Origin: Branchinecta lynchi
Lineage: Eukaryota > Arthropoda > Branchiopoda > Anostraca > Branchinectidae
NCBI GenBank assembly: GCA_023053575.1
Contig: JAKZAP010000018.1
Location: 992,001 to 1,056,000 of the forward strand
DNA length: 64,000 bases
Direction of reading: 5' to 3'
Under the pieces are notes generated by a model. That model was given only the letters and a program-made list of their open reading frames with translations. It was not told where the DNA came from and did not search any database. The translations under genes and the position numbers were made by a program. Position 1 is the stretch's first letter. Every line of letters starts with the position of its first letter. Below are positions 60,087 to 64,000 of this stretch, in pieces.

Positions 60087-60731
60087 TCAAGCATGCTTAA
60101 AAGCACTTGAAACCCCGAAAAGCAAACAGCCTTTGGAGATGGAATGCTTTAACAAGATTAATGCAGTTGCAAATAATGGAAATCAAATCACTTTGATGTG
60201 GGTCCCGGGACACTCTGGTATCCCAGGAAACGAGGAAGCCGATGCACTAGCAAAGGAAGCTACCAAAAGAGTTACCTATGGACCTGAGCCCTTCATTCCC
60301 ATTTCGGAAAGTAGGTGGAAGACAGAAATCCGGGAATGGATGAAAAAACAGGTAGACCAAAAGTGGAAAAACCGCGTGGATTGTCGAGCCACGCGAAGTT
60401 TAATACCCACGCGCAACGACTAGCGCTGACTAGAAGGCTAATCGCCATGAAAAAGGATGAAATCCGGGGAATCATCCAGGTTGTTACTGGAATTGGAAAC
60501 CTTGGAAAACATAATTCAAATACAGGAAAAATTGAGTCTCCAATATGTACCAGATGCGGAGTAGATGAAGAGACAAATATCCACTTTGTCCAAGGGTGCC
60601 CAGCATGGACAAGGCAACGTTTGGAAGCTTTCCACGCTCTGAATGTTGATTTCCACGAGGTAGTGAGGAAAGCCAGGTTAAAGGAACTGTCCAGGTACCT
60701 TCAGTTGACAGGGAGGCTAGACAGGTTTTAA
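60028..60731 (+). pseudogene. LINE RNase H C-terminal part and zinc knuckle
   Basis: RNase H continues with FSDNQACLKAL and MWVPGHSGIPGNEEADALAK. A further frameshift near 60,380 leads to the tail LTRRLIAMKKDEIRGIIQVV and the Cys/His motif ICTRCGVDEETNIHFVQGC. The domain removes RNA from the hybrid during integration. Two frames are needed to cover it, so it is inactive. Confidence 0.88.
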
Positions 60732-61135
60732 GGTAAGAACGCGAAAAAAGCGGTAGAATGAGTGATTTTGTTATCAATTGTTTTGGTAGAGTGATGTTTT
60801 CATCAATTGTATTATAGAGTGATGTTTTGCCATCAATTGTGAATTGGGGGATTGAGACAATGGGCCATTTGTGGCCTGAGTTTCGGCTGGAGTGTCTGGC
60901 CTACCCCGCAGAATAAATAAATAACAGTACCTAAATATCTGAATTTAGAAAGATTTGTCAGTGAATATAATTTTAAACACACATCTTCCAACAGGTTTAA
61001 TTATTTTAGACAGGTTGTTGTGCATTTAAGGCACATCTAAGCTAGAATTCTAATTCCGTCGGGGCTGACGGAAATAGTATAGGCTCCAGTAGTTAAACAT
61101 ATTTTTCTTTTCAAACAAGGTCACCTCATTCTAAC

Positions 61136-61379
61136 CAGAGGCGTCACTAGCCAAAATGTTGGGGGGGGGGGGGGGTACAATGGATTTACCGACGGGCTGG
61201 TAATTTTTACAGACTTTTTCCGCAGAAAAGATGACTGCTTTCTTGAAAAAAATCAAATATTTTGAGGAAAAAATCACGGGGCTGGGCCACCTCTGTATTG
61301 TTTACAGATTTGCCGATGGCTTTAGGGGGGGCATCCCCCCCTCCTCCCTCCCCCCCCCCCCCCAGTCTTGACGGCTCTG
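61136..61379. mobile_element. hAT MITE (244 bp) with 8-bp target duplication
   Basis: The ends are CAGAGGCGTCACTAG and (inverted) CAGAGCCGTCAAGAC, flanked by exact ATTCTAAC copies at 61,128-61,135 and 61,380-61,387. CAGAG ends and 8-bp duplications mark a hAT derivative. Poly(G) near the left end and poly(C) near the right end give it extra foldback character. It is non-coding. Confidence 0.9.
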
Positions 61380-61680
61380 ATTCTAACCATAGCTCGACTG
61401 ACTTACAAAATGATGAAAAAGGTTGATTTGGCAAAGTCAATAGCCATAAAATCCCTTTTCACACCAGCTTCAAAACAAACAAAAGGCACAGAATTTGAAT
61501 TTTTAGGACATGACTGTCAACAGGTCAACAGGTCAAAAAATTAATATGTTTGCCCTTGACTGTCAGGACAGCATATATACTTCATTTTAACATATTTGGC
61601 AGCAAAATTTTAGGTGGTGAGAAAACGAGGTCCTGTGGCTGTAGCATAACTGGTTTTTACAACACCCTGACAATACCAAC

Positions 61681-61835
61681 CCCTCTCTGCTTCCACTGTC
61701 TGGTCCTTTCTCCAGAAGTAATGCTCTGTCGGAGCTCCACGATCCCAAATTTGTTTTATTTCCAATTATCGCAATAGCTTCACCATTAGGGAGTACTGGA
61801 GATGAAACCTTGAAGGTCCATTTGACAGAAGCCAT
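61681..61835 (-). CDS. GPCPD1: GPCPD1 exon 1, coding part with start codon (CBM20 first half)
   Basis: The protein starts MASVKWTFKVSSPVLPNGEA, then IAIIGNKTNLGSWSSDRALL, LEKG, matching the first strands of the CBM20 starch-binding domain, including the conserved LGxW. It is 155 nt, 51 codons plus two bases. The donor chosen is GAGAGG|GTTGGT because only it keeps phase with exon 2; the better-looking GTATTG six bases on would put a stop at once in exon 2. Domain role: binding of glycogen or related glycans, or localisation. The enzyme acts on glycerophosphocholine. The choice of donor is the least certain splice site of the nine exons. Confidence 0.88.
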
Positions 61836-62899
61836 GATTTCGAGTATTCAAAAAAGCCGTAAAAAAGATAACGACCGGCGAACACAAAAATGATAGTTCC
61901 TCCCTTCCTTCGATGGAGCAAAAATGAGAAAAAAAATATACCAACCGTTATAAATAAAAAACAATGCAATGATTGATGAGTTCAGATTTTGTATGGTTCA
62001 TTCTTTTTGTATTAAACATTCTTTGATTTTAAGAAAAGTTTGGGGACTGTTTGGAGTACTCAGGGATTTCATAGCGATTTCTTAAGCCGCGCCCGATTTG
62101 AAAACATCACAACACATTGGATTGGGACTGGCCGGAATTCCTAGTCAAGAACAAAAGGTACATGCAGTGTTGCGATGGTTGGTACGATTGTACAAGATTC
62201 AGTACTTTTTTCTCTGACCTGTGTATCTGTACAACTTTTATGAAAAGTCGGAAAATCAGTAGAATTACGTCGAACTGGTACAAATTCAGTACATTTTCTC
62301 TGAAACTAGGGAAAAGAACTTAACTTATTGTACACTTTGGTGGTTGACCTAGAGGCCTAACTCGGAAGTAGTCGAAGCATTTCCGTGTCCGCTGGCTCTA
62401 GGATCCAGGATCCAGTCAAATTTCTTCGAGACCCCACCCCTTTTCCTTTCTGGCAGATTTTCTGTGACTTTCCAGCTCATAGCTAGATAGGTTTGGCAGA
62501 ACTAATTCACCTCCATAGGCCCATTTGATCCTGAGCACTGCTTCCTGCCAAGCTCTATCCTCAAAGACACAAAGGTGTGGAAAAAGGAGGACATGATAGA
62601 AAACTGGATGAAAGAGATAAAAATAGGCGAAAAGAAAGATATTGTATATAGATTGGTGGAGTACCGCAAAGGAAGACGAGTGTGTTGCGCCCGAAAAGAA
62701 AATTTTTGGAGTCTGGTACATTTCTTCCTGGGAAGTACATTCCTAGACCTATGTCAAGTACAATTCAAAATATCAGTAGGTCTATCGCAACACTGGGTAC
62801 ATGGTTGATCCATAAGAAAAAGGTTTGAACTGAATCACAGCCTGTTACAGGTGGCCCAACGTGATTCCGCTTCTACTGCATTTCAAAGTAGAATACTGT
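61836..62899. other. GPCPD1 upstream region (5' UTR and possible promoter)
   Basis: Upstream of the ATG on the minus strand, TATA-like words occur at 61,931-61,941 (GGTATATTTT) and 61,949-61,957 (TATTTATAA). Either could be a core promoter, but nothing proves it. No other feature was recognised to 62,899. Confidence 0.3.
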
Positions 62900-62939
62900 A
62901 TTTTGGGCCATTCTACTTTTTAATCTTCTTATCTACTTT

Positions 62940-63560
62940 ATTTCTACTATTTTTGGCCTTTTGATACTTTATTTCTAGTTTTTTCTGTCTTTTGGTTGGA
63001 TTAACAAGCAGAAAAGAAGTTTATATTCAATAATTTTGTCAGCGACACACTGCGGTTTGGAAAACAATCTGGTTTTGCATAAAATTCTCTCAGTTTATCC
63101 ATGAAAGAGGCACACAGTTGAACAGAATAACAAATTGTTTAAGCAGAAAACAGGCTGATTTTTTCCTGTTGTAGACAGTTGGCACAGAGTTGTGTTTTCT
63201 ACCAAAATCTCCGTATTTTAGCAGAAAACAGGATGAATTTTTGCCTGCTTCGCACATTCTGAACACAATCTGATTTTGCGCCAAAATGTCTGTAGGCTAA
63301 TTTAGAGCAGTCATATTTTTGAAGTTTTTAGCCTGTTGTGAACAATATGCACAGAAGTCTCAGTATTTAGCAGAAAACAGAATTTTTTCTCTGAATTTTC
63401 GCATGCAGAGGATAGTTTTAGCACAATCTGGCTTGAAATAAATATCTGTAATTTTTTTGAGAAAACAGATTGATTTAAACAAAATTTGCCTGCAGCACAC
63501 ACTTTCGACAAAATATAGTTTTATATTAGAAACTGTATTTTAGAAAAAGAAAAATATTTT
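62940..63560. repeat. Degenerate tandem repeat, units of about 90-120 bp
   Basis: Words such as TTTAGCAGAAAACAG, GCACAATCTG-TTTTG, CAAAATCTCCGTATTTTAGC and TTTTTGCCTGC recur about five times. Copies are well diverged. Confidence 0.65.
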
Positions 63561-63746
63561 TTTTTACTTTTTTAAGATATTCCTGAAGGAAATGGTTGAA
63601 AATAAATGGGCACATTAAGTATTGACATGTGAATGTGAAATAACGGGCTTGGTGATTGCATTACTCCTGCACCAAGCCAGCCTTTTGACAAATAACTAGT
63701 TTATTTTAGTATCGAAATCTACTTTATTTTGGAGAGTCTGCTACTT

Positions 63747-63975
63747 TTTGGGATCCCAAAACGTAAGTGGAGGGATACCTATGACATCGTAAAAGTTGTC
63801 TTCTGTCTGTCCACACGATAAGGGGATTGAGATATTTTAATGAAATTTGGTGGGACGATCCTTTTTTTTTTTTGGGAGGATCCTTTGGGTCAAAGTACAG
63901 TCAAGTTAGAAGATGGGCTCTGTAGCCCTATATTTGAGGGTGGGGGAGGGGTTCCAGATTAAGGGGTGAAAATAA
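63747..63975 (-). repeat. Dispersed repeat, copy 2 (inverted relative to 11.45 kb)
   Basis: On the minus strand it runs CCCCTCCCCCACCCTCAAAT ... CCACTTACGTTTTGGGATCC, the same order as copy 1 at 11,450-11,670. Divergence and small indels are visible. Confidence 0.7.
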
Positions 63976-64000
63976 TATTTTTTCAAAGCTATTGAGATAA

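Larger units (their letters stand above)
55809..60922 (+). mobile_element. Full-length RNase H-bearing LINE (5,114 bp), decayed
   Basis: Bounded by an exact 12-bp target duplication. ORF1, endonuclease, reverse transcriptase, RNase H and a C-terminal zinc knuckle appear in order on the plus strand. The 3' UTR contains three diverged repeats of a GAGTGATGTTTT-CATCAATTGT unit (60,756-60,841). It is antisense to GPCPD1 in intron 1. Several frameshifts inactivate it although the ends are complete. By gene order it belongs to the I/LOA/R1-like group. Confidence 0.92.

Noticed and set aside
61670..61676. GPCPD1 exon 1 donor at TTG|GTATTG
   Set aside because: It would put exon 2 out of frame with an immediate TGA; the weaker GG|GTTGGT site agrees in phase.
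1..64000. CRISPR arrays, bacterial operons or ribosomal RNA genes
   Set aside because: No direct-repeat/spacer layout, ribosome-binding-site gene series or rRNA core sequences were seen; the regular arrays have no spacers.

Overview
The window is nuclear DNA of an invertebrate animal. The evidence is a spliced host gene with very large introns and dense eukaryotic transposons of many classes. Nothing prokaryotic is present. I cannot name the phylum; the domain styles of the retrotransposons fit an arthropod or a similar invertebrate, but this is weak.

The host backbone is one gene on the minus strand, an orthologue of GPCPD1 (glycerophosphocholine phosphodiesterase: N-terminal CBM20 starch-binding domain plus GDPD catalytic domain). 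I recovered nine exons between 61,835 (start codon) and 3,419. All have splice sites, all intron phases agree, and they sum to 1,392 nt (464 codons). The rest of the GDPD domain and the stop lie beyond the left edge of the window. Everything else is intron content or upstream flank.

Layout, left to right: a Ty3/gypsy integrase end and its probable LTR (1-2.7 kb); a 46-bp minisatellite ending at the donor of exon 7 (8.1-10.0 kb); older tandem and dispersed repeats (10.6-14.7 kb); a hAT-type MITE (15.3 kb); a decayed DIRS tyrosine-recombinase retrotransposon (16.4-21.1 kb) followed by a long palindrome; a truncated LINE (24.1-25.2 kb); an intact two-ORF LINE on the minus strand (26.4-31.2 kb); a complete Polinton/Maverick (31,338-49,801) with an intact LINE nested in it (42,245-46,278); a gypsy relic (53.6-54.8 kb); a full-length but frameshifted RNase H-bearing LINE with a 12-bp target duplication (55.8-60.9 kb); and a hAT MITE with an 8-bp duplication (61.1 kb).

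The Polinton is the most interesting part. It has 587-bp inverted repeats with one mismatch seen, a 6-bp target duplication (CTCAAG), and the full virus-like gene set: protein-primed DNA polymerase, packaging ATPase, adenain-like protease, integrase, double-jelly-roll major capsid protein, penton-like minor capsid protein, and several accessory structural proteins. Its expression signals fall into three classes. Twelve starts carry a TAATAAATG/TATAAATG-type motif fused to the ATG, resembling poxvirus late promoters. One gene instead lies behind heat-shock elements, a TATA box and a 5'-leader intron. The protease and the integrase have neither signal; each lies in the -1 frame of an overlapping upstream ORF, and each overlap contains a canonical -1 slippery heptamer (A AAA AAC and A AAA AAA). 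This suggests retrovirus-like programmed frameshifting in a Polinton.
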